From Planctomycetota bacterium (lineage in GTDB: Bacteria; Planctomycetota; SZUA-567; H5-PLA8): 64,000 bases of DNA. This document shows, piece by piece, positions 9,443-17,178 of this stretch. A model generated the notes under the pieces. That model had not been told where the DNA came from, did not search any database, and worked only from the letters and a program-made list of their open reading frames with translations. Both the position numbers and the translations under genes were made by a program. Position 1 is the first letter of the stretch. The number at the start of each line of letters is the position of its first letter. The stretch spans positions 1-64,000 of the forward strand of contig JAKLKQ010000022.1 in assembly GCA_023150555.1 (NCBI GenBank). Reading direction: 5' to 3'.

Positions 9443-10558
9443 ATGCCCGCGATCGACAAACTCTTCCACGCGATGAAGGAGGTCGGCGGTTCGGACCTGC
9501 ACCTGGCCGAGGGCCAGCCGCCGAAGTACCGCGTGCACGGGCACATCGCTCCGATCCCCGGCGAGCCGCTGCTGACCCACGCCTCGCTGTCCGCGTACCT
9601 TCAGGAGATCTGCCCGGCGCACCACTGGGAGAAGTACAACAAGAAAGGCGACGCCGACTTCGCGTACGCCATGGGCAAGACCGACCGCTTCCGCGCCAAT
9701 TACTACAAGCACCACGGCGGCTTCGGCGCCATCTTCCGCATCATCCCGGTCAAGATCCTGACGCTGGAACAGCTGGGCGCTCCGAAGAAACTCTTCGAGT
9801 TCACCAAGCTGCGCGCCGGCCTGATGCTCGTTACCGGTCCGACGGGCTCAGGAAAGTCGACCACGCTTGCGGCGATGATCAACGAGATCAACGAGAAGTA
9901 CGCGCGCCACATCCTCACCATCGAGGAGCCCATCGAGTTCGTGCACCCGCACAAGAAGTCGGTTATCACGCAGCGCGAGGTCGGCGAGCACAGCAAGAGC
10001 TTCGCCAGCGCGCTGCGCGCGGCGGCCCGCGAAGACTGCGACGTGATCCTGGTCGGCGAAATGCGCGACCTGGAGACCATCTCGCTGGCCGTCAGCGCCG
10101 CCGAAATGGGCGTGCTGGTCTTCGGCACCCTGCACACCAACAGCGCGGCCAAGACCATCGACCGCATCGTCAACGTCTTTCCGCCCGGCCAGCAGCCGCA
10201 GATCCGCACCATGCTCGCCGGTTCGCTGCGCGGCGTCGTCAGCCAGACGCTGTGCCGCAAGATCGACGGAAAAGGCCGCGTCGCCGCCCAGGAGATCCTC
10301 GCCTACAACACCGCCGTGGCCGCGGCCATTCGCAAGGGCGAGATTGCCAAGCTTAACTCCGTCATGACCGCCGGCGGCGGCGACGGCATGATTACCATGG
10401 ACGACCGCCTGAACCAGCTCTTTGAGGCCAAGTCCATCTCCGCCAAGGAAGCCTACATGAAGGCGCTCGACAAGAAGCGCTTCGAGCCGCTGGTCAAGGC
10501 GGAGGAAGCCGAGGCGGCCAAGGCTGCCGGCGGCGCCCCCGCGCCCGCCGGGCATTGA
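9443..10558 (+). CDS. pilT: Twitching motility ATPase PilT
   Basis: This 371-aa retraction ATPase has all PilT motifs: 'GGSDLHL' at the N-terminus, Walker A 'GPTGSGKST' (about residue 132), Asp box 'TIEEPIEF', Walker B 'DVILVGEMRD', and an intact His box 'GTLHTNSAAKTI'. The C-terminal 'AIRNLIRE'-equivalent is weak ('AVAAAIRKGEIAKL'), and an Ala/Glu-rich tail follows. An AGGAA site precedes the ATG. It forms an operon with the degenerate PilT-like gene upstream and the PilC/GspF-like gene downstream. It powers pilus retraction in the cytoplasm at the inner membrane. Confidence 0.92.
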   Translation: MPAIDKLFHAMKEVGGSDLHLAEGQPPKYRVHGHIAPIPGEPLLTHASLSAYLQEICPAHHWEKYNKKGDADFAYAMGKTDRFRANYYKHHGGFGAIFRIIPVKILTLEQLGAPKKLFEFTKLRAGLMLVTGPTGSGKSTTLAAMINEINEKYARHILTIEEPIEFVHPHKKSVITQREVGEHSKSFASALRAAAREDCDVILVGEMRDLETISLAVSAAEMGVLVFGTLHTNSAAKTIDRIVNVFPPGQQPQIRTMLAGSLRGVVSQTLCRKIDGKGRVAAQEILAYNTAVAAAIRKGEIAKLNSVMTAGGGDGMITMDDRLNQLFEAKSISAKEAYMKALDKKRFEPLVKAEEAEAAKAAGGAPAPAGH

Positions 10559-10742
10559 CGGCTCTGTGACGATCGAACGCAGTTGCGGTTCTGTATTGAA
10601 TATGCAAGGTCGAACCGTGCGGCAGGTTTTCCCATGAGGACACAAGAAGATCGCCCGTGCAGTCCCTGGACGCCAGGTCTAAAGCCCGCATTGCACCCCA
10701 ACACAAAATCCGCAATTCGAGATCCAAAATCCCGGGCAAGAC

Positions 10743-11759
10743 ATGGGCATTGATCCCCTCGACGACCGCGTGACCGAGGCACTGCGCGCCTGGGCCGTGC
10801 AGCACGGCGCTGGCCTGGGCCTGGCGCAGGCCCTGGCGCTGTGCGGCTCCGTCGCGCCGCCGGGGCGCGCGCAGGGATGCTTCGAGGTCGCTTCGGCGCG
10901 TGCGTCGGCCGGCGAGAACATCGAGCAGGTGCTCGAGGCCCTCGCGCCGGTCCTGACCGACGGCGAGCGCCTGATCCTGGCGGCCGGATGGAACGCCGGG
11001 CGTATCGACGGCGTGCTGGCTGCGGTGCTGGAGCAGCGAGATCTCTGGACCAGGACGCGACGCAGTATGCGGGCGAAGATGGCCCTGCCGGTGCTGGTGC
11101 TGCTGCTGGCCAGCTTCGTCGCGCCGCTTCCGGCGATGGTGCTTGGAAGCGTCTCCCTGGTGGCCTACTTTGTCCTGGCTCTCGCGCCGATGATTGCGGC
11201 CTTCGTCTTGTGGCGGCTGGGCGCCGCCCTGTTCGACGCGCGCGTCAAGCAGGCTGCCGGCAGCGAGTCCCGGCCCGCACCGCCCGGGCTGCTCGACCGG
11301 TTGCTTCTGAACCTGCCGGTGGTGGCGGCGATCGAACGTGACAACAACCTCTCGGTCTACGCCTACCAGCTTGCGCAGCTGCTGGGCGCCGGCGTGATCC
11401 TCAGCGAGTCTCTGGCCGCGTGTATGCGTGTGGTGCCCAACGGCCATTACCGCATGGAGATCTTCCGCGCGCGGTTGCACGTCCAGGAAGGCCGCACGCT
11501 CAGCAGCGGCCTGCGCGGCGGCGTGCTGTGGCCCACGGAGTTCATCGTCGCGCTGGCGGTGGGGGAGGAGGCGGGGAAGCTGGAGGAGGTGCTGCTGCGG
11601 CTGGCGCGGCAGGCGCGCGAGCGCTACGCGCGCTCGGTGGAACTTCTGGCCGAATGGATTCCGCGTGCGGCGTATGGCCTGGTCGCGCTGTACATCCTCG
11701 CCATGATCGCGATGGGCGTGCAGGCGATCGGCAGCCTCTATTCGAAGGCGCTGAACTAG
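10743..11759 (+). CDS. Type IV pilus / type II secretion platform protein (PilC/GspF-like)
   Basis: This 338-aa inner-membrane protein has two T2SSF halves. The first (residues about 5-110) ends in hydrophobic segments ('LPVLVLLLASFVAPLPAMVLGSVSLVAYFVLALAPMIAAFVLW'). The second starts 'RDNNLSVYAYQLAQLLGAGVILSESL' and ends in a last transmembrane helix ('GLVALYILAMIAMGVQAIG'). 'VGEEAGKLEEVLLRLA' is the family's conserved GE-x-G-x-L signature. It is somewhat shorter than usual (about 400 aa). The ribosome site is weak. It follows the two PilT ATPases after 184 nt and would be the membrane platform they act on. Confidence 0.85.
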   Translation: MGIDPLDDRVTEALRAWAVQHGAGLGLAQALALCGSVAPPGRAQGCFEVASARASAGENIEQVLEALAPVLTDGERLILAAGWNAGRIDGVLAAVLEQRDLWTRTRRSMRAKMALPVLVLLLASFVAPLPAMVLGSVSLVAYFVLALAPMIAAFVLWRLGAALFDARVKQAAGSESRPAPPGLLDRLLLNLPVVAAIERDNNLSVYAYQLAQLLGAGVILSESLAACMRVVPNGHYRMEIFRARLHVQEGRTLSSGLRGGVLWPTEFIVALAVGEEAGKLEEVLLRLARQARERYARSVELLAEWIPRAAYGLVALYILAMIAMGVQAIGSLYSKALN

Positions 11760-11826
11760 CAGCCCGAGAAATTGGGTGCGGGTGCTCAGCCTTGGAATGT
11801 GATTCGGACCAGGGGGCGTGGTCTTC

Positions 11827-11855
11827 TTGACGCTGCACCGGGCCTGTGCTATCCC
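11827..11855 (+). promoter_or_regulatory. Putative sigma-70-type promoter of nrdR
   Basis: TTGACG and TATCCC are separated by 17 bases, about 50 bases before the nrdR ATG. The -35 box is good and the -10 box is weak. Confidence 0.4.
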
Positions 11856-11906
11856 GAGATCACTTCCGTAACGCACTGCTCGGTAAACCCGGAACGGACC
11901 GCCTTC

Positions 11907-12407
11907 ATGCGCTGCCCCTTTTGCCAGCACGACGACGACAAGGTGGTCGACAGCCGCGCCAGCGACGACGGCGTGGCGATCCGCCGCCGCCGCGAATGCC
12001 TGAAGTGCAGCCGTCGGTTCACGACCTACGAGCGTATCGAGGTCAGCCCGCTGCGCGTGATCAAGAAGGATGGCCGGCGCGTGCCCTACGACCGCGAGAA
12101 GGTCCGCCGCGGCATCGAGAAGGCTTGCTGGAACCTGCCCATCTCGGCCGAGCAGATCGACAAGATGGTCGACGCCATCGAAGGCGTCGCGTTCGAGAAG
12201 TACGAGCGCGAGGTACCCTCGCAGGAACTCGGCAATCTCGTGATGCAGGAGCTGCGCAAGCTGCACCAGGTCGCCTACGTGCGCTTCGCGTCGGTCTACC
12301 GCGAGTTCAAGGACGTTAGCGAGTTCATGGACGTGCTCGAGGAATTCGTCAAGGGCCGCGCCCGCAATGCGGGCAAGGGCAACGGCGAGGTGCAACCGAA
12401 GGTGTAA
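11907..12407 (+). CDS. nrdR: Transcriptional repressor NrdR
   Basis: This 166-aa protein has the NrdR zinc ribbon (Cys3, Cys6, Cys31, Cys34: 'CPFC...CLKC') followed by an ATP cone ('VIKKDGRRVPYDREKVRRGIEKAC...'). NrdR binds ATP/dATP through the cone and represses ribonucleotide reductase genes. I chose the ATG at 11907 because the zinc ribbon starts there, as in all family members. The next gene, 36 nt on, also carries ATP cones and resembles a ribonucleotide reductase fragment, so a nucleotide-sensing pair is plausible. No clear NrdR box was found in the window. Confidence 0.95.
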   Translation: MRCPFCQHDDDKVVDSRASDDGVAIRRRRECLKCSRRFTTYERIEVSPLRVIKKDGRRVPYDREKVRRGIEKACWNLPISAEQIDKMVDAIEGVAFEKYEREVPSQELGNLVMQELRKLHQVAYVRFASVYREFKDVSEFMDVLEEFVKGRARNAGKGNGEVQPKV

Positions 12408-12443
12408 CGCGGGTTATCGAAAAAGGGGATCGGCGGGCCAGGA

Positions 12444-14165
12444 ATGACCGTGAAGCAACCCGATGCGGTTCGCAAGCACGACGGACGCGTGGTCGCGTTC
12501 GATCGTGCCGTGCTGGCCGCCTCCGTCACCCGCGCGGCGCTAAGCGCCGGCGACCACGACACCCTGGAGGCCGCCGAGGCTTTCGGGCACGAGGTCTCGC
12601 TGGCCGTCGCCGAGTTCCTCGCCAGGGAAGGCCCCGCCACGCCTTCCACCGCGGACATCCGCCAGATGACGCAGAAACTCCTGCGTGGCATGCCGTTTCC
12701 CGGCACCGCAGAGACGTACACCGATTACGCGCGCAATGCCTCGTCGCTGCTGTGGAGCATGCGCCTGGTCGACGGGCCCGGCGGCGAAGGCGTGCCCTGG
12801 GACCGCCGCCGCCTGCTGGAATCGCTGCGCGCCGCCGGCGTCGCGCGGGATCCGGCCGGTGAAGTAGCCCGCGAGGTCGAACGCCGCCTGGTAGCGCTGG
12901 GCGAAACGCGCATCAGTGCGGCCCTGGTGCACGCCCTGGCCGAACTGGCCCTGTCCGCCCGCAGCATCGATACGCGCCTGTACGCTGCGCGCCGCGTGGC
13001 TGCGACCTTCGCCGTGCACGTGCCGCGCTACGACGCCGTTGCCGCACGCGCAAACCCGCTGCCCGCCGGCGGACCGGCGTTGCGCGCCTTCTGGCTGCAA
13101 GCTGTGCACACGCCCGAGATCTCCGCCGCGGCGCGCGACAGCGCTTTTGCGCTGGAGCCGTTCCCGGCCGACCCGCAGGACTGGCGCGGCGGCCCGCCGG
13201 CCTTCGACGCAGCCTGCGATCCCCTGCGCGCCGAAACCGCGCAGCGCCTGCGCGATTGGAGCGCGGGCACGGCGGGCGAGCCGTGGCTCTGCGCCGACGA
13301 AAAGACCCGCATCGGCGCGGTCGCCAAGCTGCTGGCCGAATGGAACGAGGACGAGCGCAAGGAGACCGTACCTGCCGGGGCCCTGTGGCTGATGCTGCGC
13401 CGACGGCCGTCGATCTCGCCGGCAAAGCCCGGAACCAGCGCGCTTCCGGTGACGCTGAACGTCGGCGGGCTGCTGGTGCGCGAGGCCGTCCGCGATCCGC
13501 AGCGCGCCACCGTTCGGCTGGCCCAACTGGCCGGCCTGGCCGCGCAGGCGCACCGCGAGCGCGAGGAGTACTTCGGCCTGCCGGTGGTGCGCGGGCGCGA
13601 GCTTCCGATCGCCGCTGCGGGGCTTTGGAACGCCGCCGCCTGGTTGTGCGGCAAACCCTACGACAAGACCGAGCCCCACGAGGATCTGCGCGCGGTCGCC
13701 GGCGCCCTGGTCGGCGCGCTGCACAGCGCCATCACCACGCTGCGCAGCGAGACGGGCATGCAGGTCACGCTGGTCAGCGAAGCGCCGCACGCGGCGTGCG
13801 CGGCCCTGTGGGCCGCCGACCGCGAACACTTCGCGCGCGACGGCCTGAACCTCGATCCGGCAGGCGCTTACTCGGGCGGCGCGGCGTTGTACGCCGACGC
13901 GGGCACCGAGGATCTGGGCACGCGCGTGGATTTCCTGGCGGGCGTGGCGCCGCTGTTCGACGAGCCCTCCGCGCTGGAACTGCGCGCGCCGCTGGGCCGC
14001 GAGCCCGATCAGAACTTCTGGCGCGAACTGCTGGCGGTGCTGGCCGGATCCCGCTTGCCGCGCGTGAAACTCCTGCCCGGCGGCAGCGCGCGCGGGTGCA
14101 AGGCCTTCACGCGGCTCCTGCGCCGGCACCTGGAGGGCTTCCCGCTCTTCGAACAGGCCGACTAG
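12444..14165 (+). CDS. Double ATP-cone protein resembling a catalytically dead class III ribonucleotide reductase
   Basis: This protein is 573 aa. Residues about 5-95 form an ATP cone ('DAVRKHDGRVVAFDRAVLAASVTRAAL') and about 118-190 a second cone-like unit ('WDRRRLLESLRAAGVARDP...'). From about 335 the text follows the order of anaerobic reductase NrdD: 'VTLNVGGLLVREAVRD' (NrdD 'ISLNLPRIALEA'), 'LWNAAAWLCGKPYD', then 'LRSETGMQVTLVSEAPHAAC' (NrdD 'WKEETGYGFSLYSTPSENLC'), then 'SGGAALYADAG'. It lacks the C-terminal zinc site and the glycyl-radical motif RVCGYLG, and I do not see the paired catalytic cysteines. It is likely a non-catalytic relative. Its position 36 nt after nrdR suggests a role in dNTP sensing. 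This reading rests on alignment by eye. Confidence 0.65.
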   Translation: MTVKQPDAVRKHDGRVVAFDRAVLAASVTRAALSAGDHDTLEAAEAFGHEVSLAVAEFLAREGPATPSTADIRQMTQKLLRGMPFPGTAETYTDYARNASSLLWSMRLVDGPGGEGVPWDRRRLLESLRAAGVARDPAGEVAREVERRLVALGETRISAALVHALAELALSARSIDTRLYAARRVAATFAVHVPRYDAVAARANPLPAGGPALRAFWLQAVHTPEISAAARDSAFALEPFPADPQDWRGGPPAFDAACDPLRAETAQRLRDWSAGTAGEPWLCADEKTRIGAVAKLLAEWNEDERKETVPAGALWLMLRRRPSISPAKPGTSALPVTLNVGGLLVREAVRDPQRATVRLAQLAGLAAQAHREREEYFGLPVVRGRELPIAAAGLWNAAAWLCGKPYDKTEPHEDLRAVAGALVGALHSAITTLRSETGMQVTLVSEAPHAACAALWAADREHFARDGLNLDPAGAYSGGAALYADAGTEDLGTRVDFLAGVAPLFDEPSALELRAPLGREPDQNFWRELLAVLAGSRLPRVKLLPGGSARGCKAFTRLLRRHLEGFPLFEQAD

Positions 14166-14181
14166 AAGGGGAGTTCTTATC

Positions 14182-15216
14182 GTGAGCGAATTGCGTGTAG
14201 GTATCGTCGGATACGGATGGGTTGCCGGGGCGCATATCAAGTCCCTGCACGAGATCCCCGGCGTGAGGGTCACCGCCGTCTGTTCCCGCCGCAGCCTCGA
14301 CGTCGGCGAACTGAGCGCGCGGCACGGATCTTCGATCCGCGTCTTCAACGACTACCGCGCGATGTGCGCTTCCGGCGAGTTGGACATCGTCAGCATCTGC
14401 ACGCCGCATCCGATGCATCCCGAGCAGGTCGAGATCGCCGCGAAGGCCGGCAAGCACCTGATCATCGAGAAGCCCGTTGCCATCGACCTCGAGGGCCTCA
14501 ACCGCGTCGAGAAGGCGGTGAAGGACGCCGGCGTGAAGGCGTGCATCTGCTTCGAAGTGAAAGTCATCGGGCACTTTAAGACCGTGAAGGCGATGCTGAG
14601 CGAAGGCCTGCTGGGGAACGTGCATTACGGTGAATGCGATTACTACCACGGCATCGGCCCCTGGTACGGGCAGTACGAGTGGAACAAGCGCAAGGCCTTC
14701 GGCGGCAGCTCGCTGCTGACCGCCGGCTGCCACGCGCTGGACGGGCTGATCTGGCTGCTGGGGTCGCGGCCGGTGGAGGTCACCACCTACGCGGCCAAGT
14801 CGTCGCTGCCGGTCTTCCAGGCCTACGAGTACCCCACGACGACCACGACGATCATGAAGTTCGCCAACGGCGCCGTGGGCAAGACGGCTTCCGTCATCGA
14901 CTGCATCCAGCCTTATCTCTTCAACGTGCACCTGGTGGGCAGCGAAGGCAGCGTCTGGAACGACAAGTTCCACTGCGCGAAGCTGCAGGGCCTGGACAGG
15001 ACCGGCTGGAGCACCCTTCACACGCAGCTGGTCGACAGCGGCGACGTCGAGCACCATCCGTACACCGAGCTCTTCGCGGATTTCATCGCCGCGATCCGCG
15101 AAGACCGAGCGCCGATGTTCAGCTTCGACGATGGCATCTTCAGCCACCGCGCCGCCCTGGCCGCCGACCGCAGCGCCGAGACCGGCAAGCCGGTCAAGGT
15201 TGCGGAACTCTCGTAG
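14182..15216 (+). CDS. Gfo/Idh/MocA-family oxidoreductase
   Basis: This 344-aa protein starts with a Rossmann motif ('VGIVGYGWVAGAHIKSLHEI'). It contains the family's 'EKPVAIDLEG' (catalytic Lys region, about residue 95) and a C-terminal alpha/beta domain with 'GGSSLLTAGCHALDGLIWLLG'. Family members oxidise or isomerise sugars and sugar derivatives with NAD(P). The start is GTG, with GGAG 8 nt upstream. It begins 16 nt after the ATP-cone protein but has no obvious functional link to it. The substrate cannot be read from the sequence. Confidence 0.88.
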   Translation: MSELRVGIVGYGWVAGAHIKSLHEIPGVRVTAVCSRRSLDVGELSARHGSSIRVFNDYRAMCASGELDIVSICTPHPMHPEQVEIAAKAGKHLIIEKPVAIDLEGLNRVEKAVKDAGVKACICFEVKVIGHFKTVKAMLSEGLLGNVHYGECDYYHGIGPWYGQYEWNKRKAFGGSSLLTAGCHALDGLIWLLGSRPVEVTTYAAKSSLPVFQAYEYPTTTTTIMKFANGAVGKTASVIDCIQPYLFNVHLVGSEGSVWNDKFHCAKLQGLDRTGWSTLHTQLVDSGDVEHHPYTELFADFIAAIREDRAPMFSFDDGIFSHRAALAADRSAETGKPVKVAELS

Positions 15217-15234
15217 GACTTCCGGGAAACAAAA

Positions 15235-15258
15235 GCGCCCGGTCAAAATGCCGGGCGC
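15235..15258 (-). terminator. Terminator of the small coiled-coil gene
   Basis: GCGCCCGG and CCGGGCGC form an 8-bp stem with an 8-base loop. On the minus strand it is followed by TTTTGTTT, so it terminates the gene at 15285-15461. Confidence 0.75.
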
Positions 15259-15284
15259 GCTGAACGTCGATGGGAAGGTGCGCG

Positions 15285-15461
15285 TCAGTTGACGAGCGCT
15301 TCCTGGACGGCGGCGAGCGTTTCGCGGATGCGCTTCTGGCGTTCCTGCTCGAAGAGGATCGCGCGCTGGTCGGCGCCCTTGGTCTGGAGTTGGGTCAGGC
15401 GCTGGCTGGATGCTTCCTCGGCCACCTTAAGATAGTCAACGGCCTCGTTCAGAGATTTCAT
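15285..15461 (-). CDS. Small 58-aa coiled-coil protein
   Basis: The gene encodes 58 residues beginning 'MKSLNEAVDYLKVAEEASSQ' and ending 'RIRETLAAVQEALVN'. It is charged, wholly helical-looking and likely a short coiled coil. GGGAG lies 7 nt before the ATG and a rho-independent terminator follows 26 nt after the stop, so this is a well-formed monocistronic gene. It is convergent with the Gfo/Idh/MocA gene. I recognise no family. Confidence 0.7.
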   Translation of the reverse strand: MKSLNEAVDYLKVAEEASSQRLTQLQTKGADQRAILFEQERQKRIRETLAAVQEALVN

Positions 15462-15745
15462 TTCGTTTCTCCCTTATTTTGCGGAGCCCTTTCTGGTTAT
15501 CGGCTGAATTGGGCTCCTCCTTCTCTACTTTGTCCAACGTATCGGTCGCAACTTTATTGCGCGCCGTTCCCCACCTTTACTAAACAGCATTTGCCCGAAA
15601 AGGTTTCAGGAACCCCGCCTGTTTGCACATGTGCTGCACAAGCATTCGGCCGCGCCAGCTTGCTTGCGCCCGCGCGCGCCTCCTGTAGTCTCGGCGACTG
15701 AAGTCTCACCACACAACCGGCTTGCAGGACGAAAGGAACCCAGCG

Positions 15746-16999
15746 ATGGCCAAGAAGGGCAGCAAGAACGGCAAGCCCGCCAAGGGCGGCAAAGCCAAGA
15801 AGTGCATCCTCCTTTATAGCGGCGGGCTGGACACCAGCGTCATCGTCCACTGGCTCGCGCAGAAGGGCTACGACGTCGTCTGCGTAACCGTCGACGTCGG
15901 GCAGCAGGAGGAGACCAATTTCGAGGCCAAGGCGCTGGCCAGCGGCGCGAAGAAGTTCATCGTGAAGAACATCGCCGAGACCTTCGTGCGCGACGGCGTC
16001 TTCCAGTGCATTCGCGCGGAGGCCAAGTACGAAGGCCGCTATCTGCTGGGCACGTCCATCGCGCGGCCGTTCATGATCCAGGCCATCGTCGACGTCGCGA
16101 AAGAAGAAGGCACGACCATCATCGCGCATGGCGCCACCGGCAAGGGCAACGACCAGTGCCGCTTCGAACTGGCTGCCTACGCGCTGATCCCCGACGCCAC
16201 CATCCTGGCGCCGTGGCGCGATGCCGAGTTCCGAGCGCTGATCCCCGGTCGCACGGAAGCCATCGCCTACGCCAAGAAGCACGGCATCCCCGTTGCCGCC
16301 ACGGCCAAGAAGCCCTGGTCCACCGATCCGAACCTCCAGCACCGCAGCCACGAGGCCGGCGAACTGGAAGACCCCAGCCGCAAGCCGCGCGACGAGATGT
16401 ACCAGATGGTCGCCACGCCGCAACAGGCACCAGACAAGGCCGAGACGGTCGAGGTCACCTTCGAACGCGGCTATCCCGTCGCGGTCAACGGCAAGAAGCT
16501 CGGGCCCGTCGAGTTGCTAGGGAAACTCAACGAGATTGCCGGGCGCAACGGTGTTGGCGTAGTGGACATGGTCGAAAACCGCTTCGTGGGCATGAAGAGC
16601 CGCGGCGTCTACGAGGCCCCCGGTGCGACGGTGCTGTACGAGGCGCACCGCGACCTCGAGGGCCTGACGATGCCGCGCAAGGTGATGCAGATCCGCGACG
16701 GCCTGATTCCGACCTACGCGCAGCTGGTCTACGACGGATTCTGGTTCGACCCGGCCAAGGAGTGCCTCGACGCGCTGATCGACAGCACGCAGCAGACCGT
16801 CACCGGCACCGTGCGCCTGGAACTCTACAAGGGCTCCCTGCGCGTCACCGGGCGCAAGAGCCCATACTCACTGTACGACGAATCCATCGCTACGATGGAA
16901 GGCGGCGGCAGCTTCAACCAGGACGACAGCACCGGCTTCCTGCGCATTCAGGGCCTGCCGGTGAAGATCTACTCCAGCGCGCGCCGCAAGCTGAAGTAA
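15746..16999 (+). CDS. argG: Argininosuccinate synthase
   Basis: The enzyme (417 aa) condenses citrulline and aspartate with ATP in arginine synthesis. It has the PP-loop 'YSGGLDTS' (residues 24-31), 'AHGATGKGNDQCRFE', and 'YSLYDES...FNQDDSTGFLRI' at the C-terminus. A Lys/Gly-rich extension of about 19 residues precedes the usual start. The ATG at 15746 has GAAAGGAA upstream, and an earlier in-frame ATG at 15722 is less well placed. No other arginine gene is adjacent. Confidence 0.96.
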   Translation: MAKKGSKNGKPAKGGKAKKCILLYSGGLDTSVIVHWLAQKGYDVVCVTVDVGQQEETNFEAKALASGAKKFIVKNIAETFVRDGVFQCIRAEAKYEGRYLLGTSIARPFMIQAIVDVAKEEGTTIIAHGATGKGNDQCRFELAAYALIPDATILAPWRDAEFRALIPGRTEAIAYAKKHGIPVAATAKKPWSTDPNLQHRSHEAGELEDPSRKPRDEMYQMVATPQQAPDKAETVEVTFERGYPVAVNGKKLGPVELLGKLNEIAGRNGVGVVDMVENRFVGMKSRGVYEAPGATVLYEAHRDLEGLTMPRKVMQIRDGLIPTYAQLVYDGFWFDPAKECLDALIDSTQQTVTGTVRLELYKGSLRVTGRKSPYSLYDESIATMEGGGSFNQDDSTGFLRIQGLPVKIYSSARRKLK

Positions 17000-17033
17000 T
17001 CGCGCGTCCGGACGCCGGTTCGAATCAGCAAAA

Positions 17034-17066
17034 CCCGCCCAGGCATGTAGGACCGCGCCGGGCGGG
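17034..17066 (+). terminator. Possible terminator after argG
   Basis: CCCGCCC and GGGCGGG pair across a 19-base loop and are followed by CTCCCTTTG, a weak U-tract. It lies 35 nt after the argG stop. Confidence 0.4.
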
Positions 17067-17178
17067 CTCCCTTTGACCCGGTAGCGGAGTACTCTAGAAT
17101 CAATACGCCATATTCGCCGCGCCAGCGTTGTCCGGCGCCGACGGGTTATCGATTCGCCATCCGACGAGGAGCCTCGCC

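Noticed and set aside
17018..17040. GGTTCGAATC resembling a tRNA T-loop
   Set aside because: No matching T-stem, acceptor stem or anticodon arm can be folded around it.
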